27,207 bases of DNA from Zwartia sp. (GCA_030653405.1 JAURZO010000076.1:1-27207), one strand, 5' to 3'; shown: positions 7,807 to 17,050, counted from the stretch's first letter. Notes: a model not told the origin generated them from the letters alone. A program made the numbers and translations.

Positions 7807-9618
7807 ATGTCACGCGCATTGCGTAACGTTGCCATTATTGCCCACGTCGACCACGGCAAAACGACACTCGTCGACCAACTTTTGCGTCAGTCCGGTACAT
7901 TCCGCTCAAATGAGCGGATGACCGAGCGCGTCATGGACTCTAACGATCTTGAAAAAGAGCGCGGCATCACGATTCTTTCCAAGAACTGTGCGGTCGAATA
8001 CGAAGGCACGCACATCAATATCGTTGACACTCCCGGACACGCCGACTTTGGTGGCGAGGTTGAGCGGGTGCTGTCGATGGTCGATGGCGTTCTTCTGTTG
8101 GTTGATGCGGTTGAGGGCCCAATGCCCCAGACGCGTTTTGTGACCAAAAAAGCGCTGGCGCTTGGACTCAAGCCCATCGTTGTCATCAATAAAGTGGACC
8201 GACCAGGTGCGCGTTGTGATTTTGTCATCAATGCGACTTTTGAATTGTTCGACAAGCTTGGCGCGACAGAAGAGCAGCTGGACTTTCCGATCATTTACGC
8301 TTCAGGTTTGAACGGCTATGCCGGACTCACTGAAGACGTCCGTGAAGGGGATATGCGCCCACTGTTCAATGCCATTCTTGAGCATGTGCCAATGCGCGAT
8401 GATGATCCTGAAGCGCCTTTGCAGCTCCAGATTACCTCTATTGATTACAACTCATATGTTGGCAAAATCGGTATTGGCCGGATTCGTTGTGGCCGTGTAA
8501 AAACTGGTATGGATGTGGTGTGTTTGAATGGTCCAGATGGTGCGACTTTTAAAGGCCGCGTCAATCAGGTCCTGAAATTCAAAGGTCTTGAGCGTGAGAT
8601 CGTGGACAGTGCGATTGCAGGTGACATCGTGCTGGTCAACGGTATCGAAGACATCTCAATCGGGACCACCTTGTGTGCGCCTGAAAAAGTTGAAGGTTTG
8701 CCGTTGCTCAAGATCGACGAGCCTACGCTCACGATGAACTTTATGGTCAACACCAGCCCTCTGGCGGGCCGCGAAGGTAAATTTGTGACGAGCCGTCAGT
8801 TGCGTGAGCGTCTGGATCGCGAGGTCAAGTCCAACATGGCCCTCCGTGTCAAGGATACTGATGACGACACCATTTTCGAGGTTTCTGGACGAGGCGAATT
8901 GCATCTGACGATCTTGATCGAAACGATGCGTCGCGAGGGTTACGAGTTGGCTGTGTCGCGCCCACGTGTGGTGTTCAAAGAAGAAAATGGCGTCAAACTC
9001 GAGCCATACGAAAACCTGAGCATTGACCTTGAGGACAATACTCAAGGCGGTGTGATGGAAGAGCTCGGTAAACGCAAAGCTGAGTTGCTCGACATGGTCA
9101 GCGATGGTCGTGGGCGGACACGTCTCGAGTACCGTGTGCCAGCACGTGGTTTGATCGGCTTTCAAGGCGACTTTATGACGATGACGCGCGGCAACGGTTT
9201 GATGAGCCACACCTTTGATGCCTATGGTCCTGTCAAGGATGGCATGCTTGGTGAGCGTAATAACGGCGTGCTGATCAGTCAGGATGATGGTGCTGCGGTC
9301 GCTTATGCAATATGGAAGCTTCAGGACCGTGGTCGTATGTTTGTTGTGCACAACGATCCAGTCTACGAGGGCATGATCATCGGTATTCACAGCCGTGATA
9401 ATGACCTGGTTGTGAACCCAATCAAAGGTAAGCAGCTGACAAACGTGCGTTCCTCAGGTACTGACGAAGCCGTTCGCTTAGTGCCCCCAGTCGATATGAG
9501 TCTTGAGTACGCTGTCGAATTCATCAGCGATGACGAATTGGTGGAAGTCACACCAAAGAGCATTCGTCTGCGTAAGCGCTACCTCAAAGAGCACGAGCGT
9601 CGCAAGAATTCTCGCTAA
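7807..9618 (+). CDS. typA: Ribosome-binding GTPase TypA/BipA
   Basis: TypA/BipA (603 residues) is a translational GTPase related to EF-G that assists 50S assembly and growth under cold or stress. The G-domain motifs are AHVDHGKTT at 12-20, the switch I segment KERGITI, DTPGHADF, and NKVDRPGA. Domains II, III and V follow (segment GRGELHLTILIE), then the BipA-specific C-terminal domain ending in a basic LRKRYLKEHERRK tail. It lacks EF-G domain IV, as expected. The start has AAGGA at the correct distance (AAGGATTTGTATG). As the last gene of the rimP operon it is followed by a strong hairpin terminator at 9678-9714. Confidence 0.97.
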   Translation: MSRALRNVAIIAHVDHGKTTLVDQLLRQSGTFRSNERMTERVMDSNDLEKERGITILSKNCAVEYEGTHINIVDTPGHADFGGEVERVLSMVDGVLLLVDAVEGPMPQTRFVTKKALALGLKPIVVINKVDRPGARCDFVINATFELFDKLGATEEQLDFPIIYASGLNGYAGLTEDVREGDMRPLFNAILEHVPMRDDDPEAPLQLQITSIDYNSYVGKIGIGRIRCGRVKTGMDVVCLNGPDGATFKGRVNQVLKFKGLEREIVDSAIAGDIVLVNGIEDISIGTTLCAPEKVEGLPLLKIDEPTLTMNFMVNTSPLAGREGKFVTSRQLRERLDREVKSNMALRVKDTDDDTIFEVSGRGELHLTILIETMRREGYELAVSRPRVVFKEENGVKLEPYENLSIDLEDNTQGGVMEELGKRKAELLDMVSDGRGRTRLEYRVPARGLIGFQGDFMTMTRGNGLMSHTFDAYGPVKDGMLGERNNGVLISQDDGAAVAYAIWKLQDRGRMFVVHNDPVYEGMIIGIHSRDNDLVVNPIKGKQLTNVRSSGTDEAVRLVPPVDMSLEYAVEFISDDELVEVTPKSIRLRKRYLKEHERRKNSR

Positions 9619-9677
9619 TATGTTTCATCCATTCGGTACCGCCATCAGGCTGTATGTCATGTGATGAAAGCATTGAA

Positions 9678-9714
9678 AACACCCCACATTAATCCAAACT
9701 GTGGGGTGTTTTTT
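9678..9714 (+). terminator. Bidirectional intrinsic terminator between typA and gabD
   Basis: AACACCCCACA (9678-9688) and TGTGGGGTGTT (9700-9710) form a perfect 11-bp stem with an 11-nt loop, followed by a T-run to 9714. An A-run on the left (GAAAAC) gives a U-tail on the opposite strand. It therefore serves both the rimP-typA operon and the convergent gabD. Confidence 0.9.
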
Positions 9715-9752
9715 CTTCGTACTTTTACATCGTTACGATCTCGTCTCGCCTG

Positions 9753-11237
9753 TTAAATCCCGCCAAGGCAGACGTATTTCATTTCCATGAAATCATCCAT
9801 CCCGTATACGGAGCCTTCGCGACCCAGACCGGACTGCTTGACGCCACCAAACGGTGCCATTTCATTTGAAATCAGACCCGTGTTGACACCTACCATGCCG
9901 TACTCCAAGGCCTCGGCAACACGGAAGATACGACCAATATCACGGCTGTAAAAATACGAAGCGAGACCGTAGTCCGTATTATTGGCCAAGCGGATCACTT
10001 CAGCTTCATCGGTGAACTTGACGATCGGTGCGAGGGGACCAAAGGTTTCTTCGCGCATGCAGAGCATGTTTTCAGTGACTTGAGTGATCACTGTTGGCTG
10101 ATAAAAACGACCTCCACGCGGATGCTTGGCGCCACCACACAGAATTTTTGCACCTTTAGCAACGGCATCCTGAACATGCTCATCGACTTTTGCGACAGCC
10201 GCCTCATCGATCAAAGGACCTGTTGTCACCTTGTCTTCAAAGCCTTCTCCTACCGATAAGGAGCCTGAGACCCTGGCCGCCAGCTTTTCTGCAAAGCTGT
10301 CATAGACTTTAGCGTGCACATAAAAACGATTGGTACATACGCATGTTTGACCCGCATTGCGATACTTGGAAATCATCGCGCCTTCGATTGCGGCATCAAT
10401 ATCAGCATCTTCGAAGACGATGAAGGGAGCATGGCCACCGAGCTCAAGGGACATTTTTTTGATGCTTGGCGCACTTTGTTGCATCAGGATGCGGCCCACA
10501 GGTGTGGAGCCCGTGAAGGTCAGTTTTCGAACGGTCGGGCTTGCGCAAAGCACCTTGCCGATTGCGATAGATTGCTCGCTATCGGCGGTGATGATGTTCA
10601 GTACGCCTGCAGGGATACCTGCTTGTTCAGCCAGTTCAGCCAGCGCAAGTGCACTGAGGGGCGTTTGCTCGGCAGGCTTGAGCACGATTGTGCAGCCGGC
10701 GGCGATTGCGGGCGCGACCTTGCGGGTAATCATCGCAATCGGGAAATTCCAAGGCGTGATCGCCGCGCACACGCCGATAGGCTCGCGCAAAACAAGCATG
10801 CGATTGCTTGAAATAGGCGCGGAAATCGTGTCACCCATGACACGTTTGGCTTGTTCGGCAAACCACTCGACAAACGAGGCACCGTAAGCGATTTCGCCTT
10901 TTGCTTCGGCAAAGGGCTTGCCCTGCTCGATGGTCATGATGCGAGCCAGATCATCGGTGTTCGCGACGATCAGATCGAACCATTTGCGCAAAATGATGGA
11001 GCGTTCTTTGGCGGTACGGGCACGCCAGGCGGGAAAAGCGGCACTTGCCGCATCAATCGCCATCTGCGCCTGATCAGCACCGAGATTAGCGACATGGGCA
11101 ATATGGGCGCTTGTCGCAGGATTGTCGACGGCGAAGACGCCACCATCTTTGGCGTCGACCCACTTGCCGTTGATATACGATTGTGCCCGCAATAAATCCG
11201 GGTTGTTAAGTTTCATTGGAAATACTGCGCGATCCAT
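9753..11237 (-). CDS. gabD: NADP-dependent succinate-semialdehyde dehydrogenase GabD
   Basis: This aldehyde dehydrogenase (494 residues) oxidises succinate semialdehyde to succinate in 4-aminobutyrate degradation. Visible motifs are EQGKP near 104, PWNFP at 162-166, FTGSTPVGR at 241-249, the catalytic Glu265 in LELGG, and the nucleophile Cys299 in GQTCVC. Cys301, two residues on, matches the redox-switch pair described in human and E. coli SSADH. The ATG at 11237 has GGAGA eight bases upstream; the alternative Met8 (matching the usual N-terminus of the family) has no ribosome site. No gabT or GABA permease is adjacent. The broad ALDH family makes the exact aldehyde less certain than the fold, though motif agreement with GabD is close throughout. 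Confidence 0.9.
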   Translation of the reverse strand: MDRAVFPMKLNNPDLLRAQSYINGKWVDAKDGGVFAVDNPATSAHIAHVANLGADQAQMAIDAASAAFPAWRARTAKERSIILRKWFDLIVANTDDLARIMTIEQGKPFAEAKGEIAYGASFVEWFAEQAKRVMGDTISAPISSNRMLVLREPIGVCAAITPWNFPIAMITRKVAPAIAAGCTIVLKPAEQTPLSALALAELAEQAGIPAGVLNIITADSEQSIAIGKVLCASPTVRKLTFTGSTPVGRILMQQSAPSIKKMSLELGGHAPFIVFEDADIDAAIEGAMISKYRNAGQTCVCTNRFYVHAKVYDSFAEKLAARVSGSLSVGEGFEDKVTTGPLIDEAAVAKVDEHVQDAVAKGAKILCGGAKHPRGGRFYQPTVITQVTENMLCMREETFGPLAPIVKFTDEAEVIRLANNTDYGLASYFYSRDIGRIFRVAEALEYGMVGVNTGLISNEMAPFGGVKQSGLGREGSVYGMDDFMEMKYVCLGGI

Positions 11238-11270
11238 GGTGTTTCTCCAGCAAGTGATCAGTTAAATTTC

Positions 11271-11299
11271 ATTCTAGTGCAGCGCGGCTGCGGACTCAA
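11271..11299 (-). promoter_or_regulatory. Probable sigma70 promoter for gabD
   Basis: On the - strand, TTGAGT (11294-11299) and TAGAAT (11271-11276) are separated by exactly 17 bases, about 35-40 bases before the gabD start. This gives gabD its own promoter, independent of the upstream LOG gene. The 17-bp spacer includes the inverted repeat GCAGC/GCTGC (11279-11291), which could be an operator or coincidence. Confidence 0.6.
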
Positions 11300-11311
11300 A
11301 CTTCTACGGAT

Positions 11312-11992
11312 TCAGACGGGGGCATTAGGCTGCCTGGCCATCACACCCGGATGATCTTGATAAAAATGCGTCAAGTGCTCTACGACTCTCTGTGGATCAT
11401 CTTCAATCGTTAAGGTATGTCGGTCCAGCGGATTGATCAGTGCTGTTTGCTCGAGCTCGGTGCGGATCCAAGTCATCAGCCCGCTCCAAAAGTCGCTACC
11501 CACCAATATCACGGGTCCTGCGGGGATTTTGCCAGTTTGCATGAGTGTCACCGCCTCGAACAGCTCATCAAGTGTGCCAAAGCCGCCAGGCAGCACCACA
11601 TAGGCCAGGCTATGCATGAAAAAAGTCGCCTTTCTAGAAACAAAGTGCTGAAATGGCAAACTAATGGTCTGAAAATCGTTATGTTTGGACTCTTTGGGTA
11701 GCTTGATGTGCAAACCAATGCTCATACCACCCGCTTCGAAGGCACCTTTGTTGGCGGCTTCCATAATGCCTGGCCCACCCCCGGCAATGACGGTGAAGCC
11801 TGCGTGGGCAAGTCCTTGAGCGATTTTTTCGCTCGTGGCGTAGTACGGAGAGTCTTTTTTGATCCGTGCGCTGCCAAAGATGCTGATTGCTGGCCCAATC
11901 TTGGTCAGAGTGTCTGCCGCATGCAGCATCTCTGACATAATTTGGGTTGTTTGCTGGAGTGCCGGCGAAACTACTTCTTGTTTGTGGCCCAT
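11312..11992 (-). CDS. LOG-family protein (TIGR00730), predicted nucleoside-5'-monophosphate phosphoribohydrolase
   Basis: This 226-residue Rossmann-fold protein has the two LOG signatures, GGGPGIMEAANKGA at 71-84 and PGGFGTLDELFE at 135-146, with Arg/Lys at 120-121. LOG enzymes split cytokinin riboside monophosphates, or more generally purine nucleotides such as AMP, into base and ribose 5-phosphate. In bacteria the physiological substrate is often unknown. The ATG at 11992 has AAGG eight bases upstream, lying inside the divergent polA coding sequence. Met19 and Met22 are alternatives without ribosome sites. The start codon shares the CATG at 11990-11993 with polA, an unusual head-to-head overlap. 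gabD follows 74 bases downstream but has its own promoter. Confidence 0.88.
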   Translation of the reverse strand: MGHKQEVVSPALQQTTQIMSEMLHAADTLTKIGPAISIFGSARIKKDSPYYATSEKIAQGLAHAGFTVIAGGGPGIMEAANKGAFEAGGMSIGLHIKLPKESKHNDFQTISLPFQHFVSRKATFFMHSLAYVVLPGGFGTLDELFEAVTLMQTGKIPAGPVILVGSDFWSGLMTWIRTELEQTALINPLDRHTLTIEDDPQRVVEHLTHFYQDHPGVMARQPNAPV

Positions 11993-14711
11993 GAAAAAAA
12001 CCTTGTTGCTAGTAGATGGATCGAGTTATTTGTACCGCGCCTTTCACGCCATGCCTGACTTGCGCAATGCGCAGGGTGAGCCGACCGGTGCCATCTATGG
12101 CGTTGTCAACATGATGCGCAAAATGCTGCACGATTATCAGGCACAGTATGCCGCATGCGTGTTCGATGTGCGGGGCAAGACCTTCCGCGAGGATCTCTAT
12201 CCAGAATATAAATCACATCGTCCCCCAATGCCTGAGGAGCTTGCCGCACAGATCGAACCTATTCACGAGGCGATCCGCGCGATGGGCTGGATGGTTATCG
12301 GAGTTGAGGGTGTGGAGGCGGACGATGTGATAGGTACCTTGGCGCACTGGGCGACGGATCACGATGTCCATACGGTCATATCCACCGGTGATAAAGATTT
12401 GGCGCAGCTCGTGACGCCTCATGTCACGCTGGTCAACACCATGTCCAATGAAAAGCTGGATCCTACCGGAGTCGTGCGCAAGTTCGGCGTAGGCCCTGAG
12501 CGGATTGTGGATTATTTAATGCTCGTGGGTGATACGGTAGATAACGTGCCTGGTGTTCAAAAGGTGGGCCCCAAAACGGCTGCGAAATGGATCGAAGAAT
12601 ATGGATCGGTTGACACCCTGGTAGAGCGTGCCGCCGAAATCAAAGGTGTAGCAGGTGAAAATTTGCGTGCGGCGATCGGTCAGTTTCCGCTCACGCGGGA
12701 GTTGCTAACCGTCAAAATTGATTGTGACCTGAGTCGTGAGGTCCCCAATATTGAGATGCTTGTCCCGCGCGAGCCGGACCGTGACGCACTAATCAAGTTG
12801 TATGAGCGTTATGGATTCCGTTCTTGGTTGAGAGAGCTGACCGGTGAGCAGGAGCGGGTCCCAAAGGGTGACGCCCGTGTGCCCGCAGAGGCGGCCAAAC
12901 CGACCGCCCCGACGCATCAGCATTACTCCATGGTGACAGATTGGGAGTCCTTGGATCTTTGGCTCGGTCGTGCGAGCGCGGCGAGTTGCGTCGCGCTTGA
13001 TACTGAGACAACCTCTCTAGAGCCCATGCAGGCCAGGCTGGTCGGGATTTCGCTCTCAGTCGAGGCGGGAAGCGCATGCTACATACCTCTCGCGCACCGC
13101 GGAACCGACGCGCAAGGCCAGTTGCCCAAACAAGAAGTGTTGCAACGACTCAAGTCTTGGCTTGAGGATAAACAGGCCACCAAACTACTTCACCATGCCA
13201 AGTACGACACGCACGTCTTTGCAAATGAAGGTATTGACCTGCGAGGGGTCTCGGACGACACCATGCTTCAGGCCTATGTGCTGGAGTCGCATCGGGGGGT
13301 AGGGCTTGATGAGCTCGGTCAGCGCTATCTCGGGGTCAAAGGCTTATCGTTTGAGGAAATTTGTGGCAAAGGCGCGCATCAGATTTGCTTTGATCAGGTT
13401 GACCTGGAGCGTGCAACCCAGTACGCGTGTGAAGATGCTGATTTCACTTTTCGGCTGCATGAAGTCCTGCGGCCAAAAGTCAGGCAAAACGACAAGCTGG
13501 AGTTCATTTACCAACTGGAAATGCAGACTTCTCGTGTGCTGTTCGAGATCGAGCGCACCGGTGTTCGGATTGACTCGGCCGAATTAGGCCGACAAAGTCA
13601 TGCGCTGGGTCAGGAGCTGCTTGCTCTGGAGCAGCGCGCCTATAGCTTGGCGGGTCAACCCTTTAATCTCAATTCGCCCAAGCAACTCGGTGAAATTCTG
13701 TTCAATAAGATGCAGTTGCCAGTCGTGCGTAAAACGGCTGGTGGCGCTCCCTCAACTGATGAAGAAGTGCTGACGAAGCTCGCCGAGGATTACCCGTTGC
13801 CCAAGGTCTTGCTTGAGTACCGCGGAATGGCTAAGTTGAAATCCACCTACACGGACAAGCTTCCCAAGATGGTCGACGCCTCAACCGGACGGGTGCATAC
13901 GCACTATTCGCAGGCTTCAGTGATCACAGGACGACTGGCTTCCTCTGATCCCAATCTTCAAAACATTCCTGTTCGCTCAGAAGCGGGCAGGCGGGTGCGT
14001 GAGGCCTTTGTCGCCACGCATGGCAAGATCATTTCTGCCGACTATTCGCAAATTGAGTTGCGCGTGATGGCACATGTTTCAAACGATGCCAATCTTCAGA
14101 AGGCGTTTGCGGCAGGCGAGGATATTCATCGTGCGACGGCTTCTGAAGTATTTGGCGTGTCGCTTTCTGAGGTTACCGGCGAGCAACGACGGGCAGCTAA
14201 AGCGATTAACTTTGGATTGATCTATGGCATGGGCGCGTTTGGACTGGCGAGCAATCTGGGCATAACACGTGATGCGGCCCAGTCTTATATTGATCGCTAT
14301 TTCACGCGTTACCCTGGAGTCGCTCAGTACATGGCCGAGACCAAGACAATCGCTCATGCACAGGGATTTGTTGAAACGGTGTTTGGGCGTCGTTTGTGGT
14401 TGTTGGATATCAATGCGGCCGGTGCAAGGCGAGCAGGCGCAGAGAGGGCAGCCATCAATGCACCCATGCAAGGTACTGCTGCGGATTTAATTAAACTCGC
14501 CATGGTGGCGGTGCAAAACTGGCTGCATGATCAAAAACTGAAAAGCAAGATTGTGATGCAGGTGCATGACGAACTCGTGCTTGACGCCCCCGACGATGAA
14601 ATCGAGCTCATCAAACAAAACTTGCCACGCCTCATGTGCGAGGTGGCAAATTTAAGGGTACCGCTTGTGGCGGAGGTTGGTGTCGGACCAAATTGGGAAC
14701 AAGCCCATTAA
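11991..14711 (+). CDS. polA: DNA polymerase I
   Basis: PolA (906 residues from the canonical MKKTLLLVDGSSYLYR start) repairs DNA and removes Okazaki primers. The order is a 5'-3' exonuclease (about 1-290), a 3'-5' exonuclease (about 320-510), and the polymerase. All three proofreading motifs are present: Exo I with Asp337 in ALDTET, Exo II with DDTMLQAY, and Exo III with YACEDADFTFRL. Polymerase motif A has Asp684 (DYSQIELR), motif B is KAINFGLIYG, and motif C has His-Asp860-Glu. The frame stays open upstream to 11859, but those 44 residues are unconserved and antisense to the LOG gene. The ribosome site before 11991 is very weak. Its promoter must lie inside the LOG gene; CATAAT at 11936-11941 is a poor candidate -10. 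Confidence 0.97.
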   Translation: MKKTLLLVDGSSYLYRAFHAMPDLRNAQGEPTGAIYGVVNMMRKMLHDYQAQYAACVFDVRGKTFREDLYPEYKSHRPPMPEELAAQIEPIHEAIRAMGWMVIGVEGVEADDVIGTLAHWATDHDVHTVISTGDKDLAQLVTPHVTLVNTMSNEKLDPTGVVRKFGVGPERIVDYLMLVGDTVDNVPGVQKVGPKTAAKWIEEYGSVDTLVERAAEIKGVAGENLRAAIGQFPLTRELLTVKIDCDLSREVPNIEMLVPREPDRDALIKLYERYGFRSWLRELTGEQERVPKGDARVPAEAAKPTAPTHQHYSMVTDWESLDLWLGRASAASCVALDTETTSLEPMQARLVGISLSVEAGSACYIPLAHRGTDAQGQLPKQEVLQRLKSWLEDKQATKLLHHAKYDTHVFANEGIDLRGVSDDTMLQAYVLESHRGVGLDELGQRYLGVKGLSFEEICGKGAHQICFDQVDLERATQYACEDADFTFRLHEVLRPKVRQNDKLEFIYQLEMQTSRVLFEIERTGVRIDSAELGRQSHALGQELLALEQRAYSLAGQPFNLNSPKQLGEILFNKMQLPVVRKTAGGAPSTDEEVLTKLAEDYPLPKVLLEYRGMAKLKSTYTDKLPKMVDASTGRVHTHYSQASVITGRLASSDPNLQNIPVRSEAGRRVREAFVATHGKIISADYSQIELRVMAHVSNDANLQKAFAAGEDIHRATASEVFGVSLSEVTGEQRRAAKAINFGLIYGMGAFGLASNLGITRDAAQSYIDRYFTRYPGVAQYMAETKTIAHAQGFVETVFGRRLWLLDINAAGARRAGAERAAINAPMQGTAADLIKLAMVAVQNWLHDQKLKSKIVMQVHDELVLDAPDDEIELIKQNLPRLMCEVANLRVPLVAEVGVGPNWEQAH

Positions 14712-14732
14712 GTCAAAATGCCCGAATTGAAA

Positions 14733-14760
14733 ACGCCCACATGTTTTCACATGTGGGCGT
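14733..14760 (-). terminator. Hairpin terminator between polA and htpX
   Basis: ACGCCCACATG (14733-14743) pairs with CATGTGGGCGT (14750-14760) across a 6-nt loop. A T-rich tail (TTTTCAATT) exists only on the - strand, so it best terminates htpX. On the + strand the hairpin is followed by CGATGTTC, which lacks a U-run, so it would act poorly for polA. Confidence 0.75.
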
Positions 14761-14784
14761 CGATGTTCAACAAAAGCTGGCGGG

Positions 14785-15666
14785 TTAGCTTACCGGCATT
14801 TGCTGCAAGGCATGGATACGAGCAGGAATGGGGGGGTGTGTGGCAAACATTGCGCCCAGACCACCACGACCGGCGATACCAGAAGCCTCAAAGCTCTTGG
14901 GTAGATCGCCTGGCGTCAATCCGCCTAGGCGTGCAAGCGCCCGGATCATCGGCTCACGCGAGCTTAACAGCTGGGCCGATCCTGCATCGGCGCGATATTC
15001 GCGCTGACGGGAGAACCAGGCCACGATCAGGCTGGCGATAATGCCGAAGGCGATTTCACAGACAATCACGGTCGCGTAATAACCAATCCCTAGACCTTTG
15101 TCATTTTTCAGGACGACGCGGTCGACAAAATAACCAACAATTCGGGCAAAGAACACCACAAAGGTATTGACTACCCCTTGAATGAGCGTCAGGGTGATCA
15201 TGTCACCGTTGGCAATGTGAGCGACCTCATGGGCCAGTACCGCAGAGATTTCTTCCTCTGTCATGCTGTCGAGCAGTCCCGTTGAAACGGCCACAAGAGA
15301 GTCGTTACGGAAAGCGCCCGTTGCGAAGGCATTGGGCTCGCCTTCGTAAATCGCGACTTCTGGGCGACCAATGCCTGCACGGTCTGCAAGTTGGTGCACC
15401 GTGTCCAGGAGCCAGGACTCGCGAGGGCCGCCAGGTGCTTGTGGATCGATAATCTGGGCACCAGTACTCCATTTGGCCATTGGCTTGCTAATCAGCAAGG
15501 AAATAATCGAACCGGCAAAACCCACGATCAGGGAAAAGATCAGTAGCATCTGAACATTCAGACCCTGATCAGAAATGAAACGATTGACCCCCAATATATT
15601 GAGCGTGACGCTCAGAACCAGCATCACAGCGAGGTTGGTCGCCAGAAAAAGCACAATTCTTTTCAT
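14785..15666 (-). CDS. htpX: Membrane zinc metalloprotease HtpX
   Basis: HtpX (293 residues) is an inner-membrane M48 zinc protease that, with FtsH, degrades misfolded membrane proteins. The zinc motif HEVAH is at 146-150, and the likely third ligand is Glu223 in the segment REYRADAGSA. Hydrophobic segments lie at about 5-25, 38-60, 158-180 and 195-217, two before and two after the HExxH helix, the standard topology. Length matches E. coli (293). The start codon has no clear Shine-Dalgarno sequence. I found no convincing heat-shock or sigma70 promoter in the 114 bases upstream, though the Rieske gene on the same strand could supply transcription. It converges on polA. Confidence 0.96.
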   Translation of the reverse strand: MKRIVLFLATNLAVMLVLSVTLNILGVNRFISDQGLNVQMLLIFSLIVGFAGSIISLLISKPMAKWSTGAQIIDPQAPGGPRESWLLDTVHQLADRAGIGRPEVAIYEGEPNAFATGAFRNDSLVAVSTGLLDSMTEEEISAVLAHEVAHIANGDMITLTLIQGVVNTFVVFFARIVGYFVDRVVLKNDKGLGIGYYATVIVCEIAFGIIASLIVAWFSRQREYRADAGSAQLLSSREPMIRALARLGGLTPGDLPKSFEASGIAGRGGLGAMFATHPPIPARIHALQQMPVS

Positions 15667-15780
15667 ATTTTTTTGTTGAGTCGTTAAACGTTAAAGGGAG
15701 GTTAAAAATCGCTCAGTGCGTGACAGTCCTAGGATGAAAAGCAACAAACAAAGCGATCCGTCAAAGTGTAACTTCGACAT

Positions 15781-16959
15781 TTAAAGATTCAAAGAGTTCC
15801 CAGTCAAGGTATCGGACTCTTTGTCTATTGCGGCTCTGTACCACTCATGAAAATGTTGCATACCGTCTTCCATGGGTGATTGATAAGGACCGGTCTCAGA
15901 GACGCCGCGTAAAAGGAGGGCGCGGCGACCCGCGTCCATACGCTCCGCGATCTCGTCGTCTTCTATTGCGGTTTCCATGTAGGCTTCGCGTTGTGCCTCG
16001 ACAAACTCGCGTTCGAACAGCGCAATCTCCTCGGGGTAGTAAAACTCGACGATGTTGACCGTTTCTTGCGGGGACTTTGGGTAGAGCGTTGAGAGCACTA
16101 GCACATGAGGGTAGAGCTCGATCATGTGCGTTGGAAAGTAGGTGACCCAGACCGCACCAAAGTCCGGTGCTTGACCCCGACGGAATTGCAGAAGCTTTTC
16201 GTGCCAAGTTTTGTAGGCGGGCGATCCTGGCTGGGAAAGCGCACGATGAACGCCCACGCGCTGCATGCTGTATTGCTCCGCAAACTCCCACGACAAATCG
16301 TCACAGGTGACGAAGTGTCCAAGACCAGGATGAAAGGGTGCGACGTGATAGTCCTCAAGGTAGACCTCGATGAACGTTTTCCAGTTGTAATTGCACTGAT
16401 GCACTTCGACGTGGTCAAGGACGTAATCAGAGAAGTCAAACTCTGGACGCTTAAACAAGCTTCCGATGTCCGCGACAGGATCGCGAGGACCCTCAAATAA
16501 CAGTCCGTGACAATCTTTTAAGGGAAAGCGTTGCAGATTGAGACAGGGCTTGTCGTCAAATTGAGGCGCGCCGAGCAACTGGCCTTCTTTGTTGTAAGTC
16601 CAGCGATGAAGTGGGCAGACGATATTGCCGCCAGTCTCCACAAGGTTGCCATGGGTATTGACGTGGCCCGAGACACGGCCTGTCTGTCCGCCGAGCATCA
16701 AGGCCTGTCGGTGACGACAGACATTGGAAAGAAGCTCTACCCCATTTTCGCCGCGCACGAGGATACGCCCATTGTTTTCATGGGAAAGACTACGCCAGTC
16801 TCCCTTGTTGGGCACACCTTTCTGGTGCCCAATGTACAGGGGTGACTGCTTAAAAATGCTCGCTTGCTCGCGGGCAAAAAGCGCTTCGTCAAAATAGGCA
16901 CTGACGGGCAGCTGGGTGCGAGCTGGGGCTAAATGCACCCTCCGACCAATGTCGGTCAT
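15781..16959 (-). CDS. Rieske [2Fe-2S] non-heme iron oxygenase, alpha subunit
   Basis: This 392-residue protein has both parts of a ring-hydroxylating-type oxygenase alpha subunit. The Rieske ligands are Cys81-x-His83 and Cys115-x2-His118. The mononuclear iron site is His205 and His210 (segment EDYHVAPFH) with Asp334 or Asp335 as third ligand. The spacer between the two Rieske pairs is 31 residues, about 14 longer than the usual 15-17, with the extra part rich in Gly, His and Asn. The start at 16959 is chosen because GGAGGG lies just upstream; the frame extends to 16983 without support. No beta subunit, ferredoxin or reductase is nearby, so the electron donor and substrate are unknown. Possible roles include aromatic, quaternary amine or lipid-like substrate oxidation. 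Confidence 0.85.
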   Translation of the reverse strand: MTDIGRRVHLAPARTQLPVSAYFDEALFAREQASIFKQSPLYIGHQKGVPNKGDWRSLSHENNGRILVRGENGVELLSNVCRHRQALMLGGQTGRVSGHVNTHGNLVETGGNIVCPLHRWTYNKEGQLLGAPQFDDKPCLNLQRFPLKDCHGLLFEGPRDPVADIGSLFKRPEFDFSDYVLDHVEVHQCNYNWKTFIEVYLEDYHVAPFHPGLGHFVTCDDLSWEFAEQYSMQRVGVHRALSQPGSPAYKTWHEKLLQFRRGQAPDFGAVWVTYFPTHMIELYPHVLVLSTLYPKSPQETVNIVEFYYPEEIALFEREFVEAQREAYMETAIEDDEIAERMDAGRRALLLRGVSETGPYQSPMEDGMQHFHEWYRAAIDKESDTLTGNSLNL

Positions 16960-17050
16960 GATTCCCTCCGCACGGAAACACATGCCAGCCGGAATGACCG
17001 TTCTGGCGCGAAGAAAAATCGGATTGGCCGATCACCATATTAAAGACTGA

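Noticed and set aside
8656..9390. 244-codon open frame antisense to typA
   Set aside because: Same reasoning: inside a conserved GTPase gene and without family features.
11859..11990. Upstream extension of polA by 44 residues
   Set aside because: The extra residues are unconserved, antisense to the LOG gene, and precede the canonical MKKTLLLVDGSSYLYR start.
14733..14760. Terminator for polA on the + strand
   Set aside because: The stem is good but no U-run follows on the + strand; the T-rich tail is on the htpX side.
15667..15780. Heat-shock (sigma32) promoter for htpX
   Set aside because: No sequence near CTTGAA-N11-16-CCCCAT could be found on the - strand in this gap.
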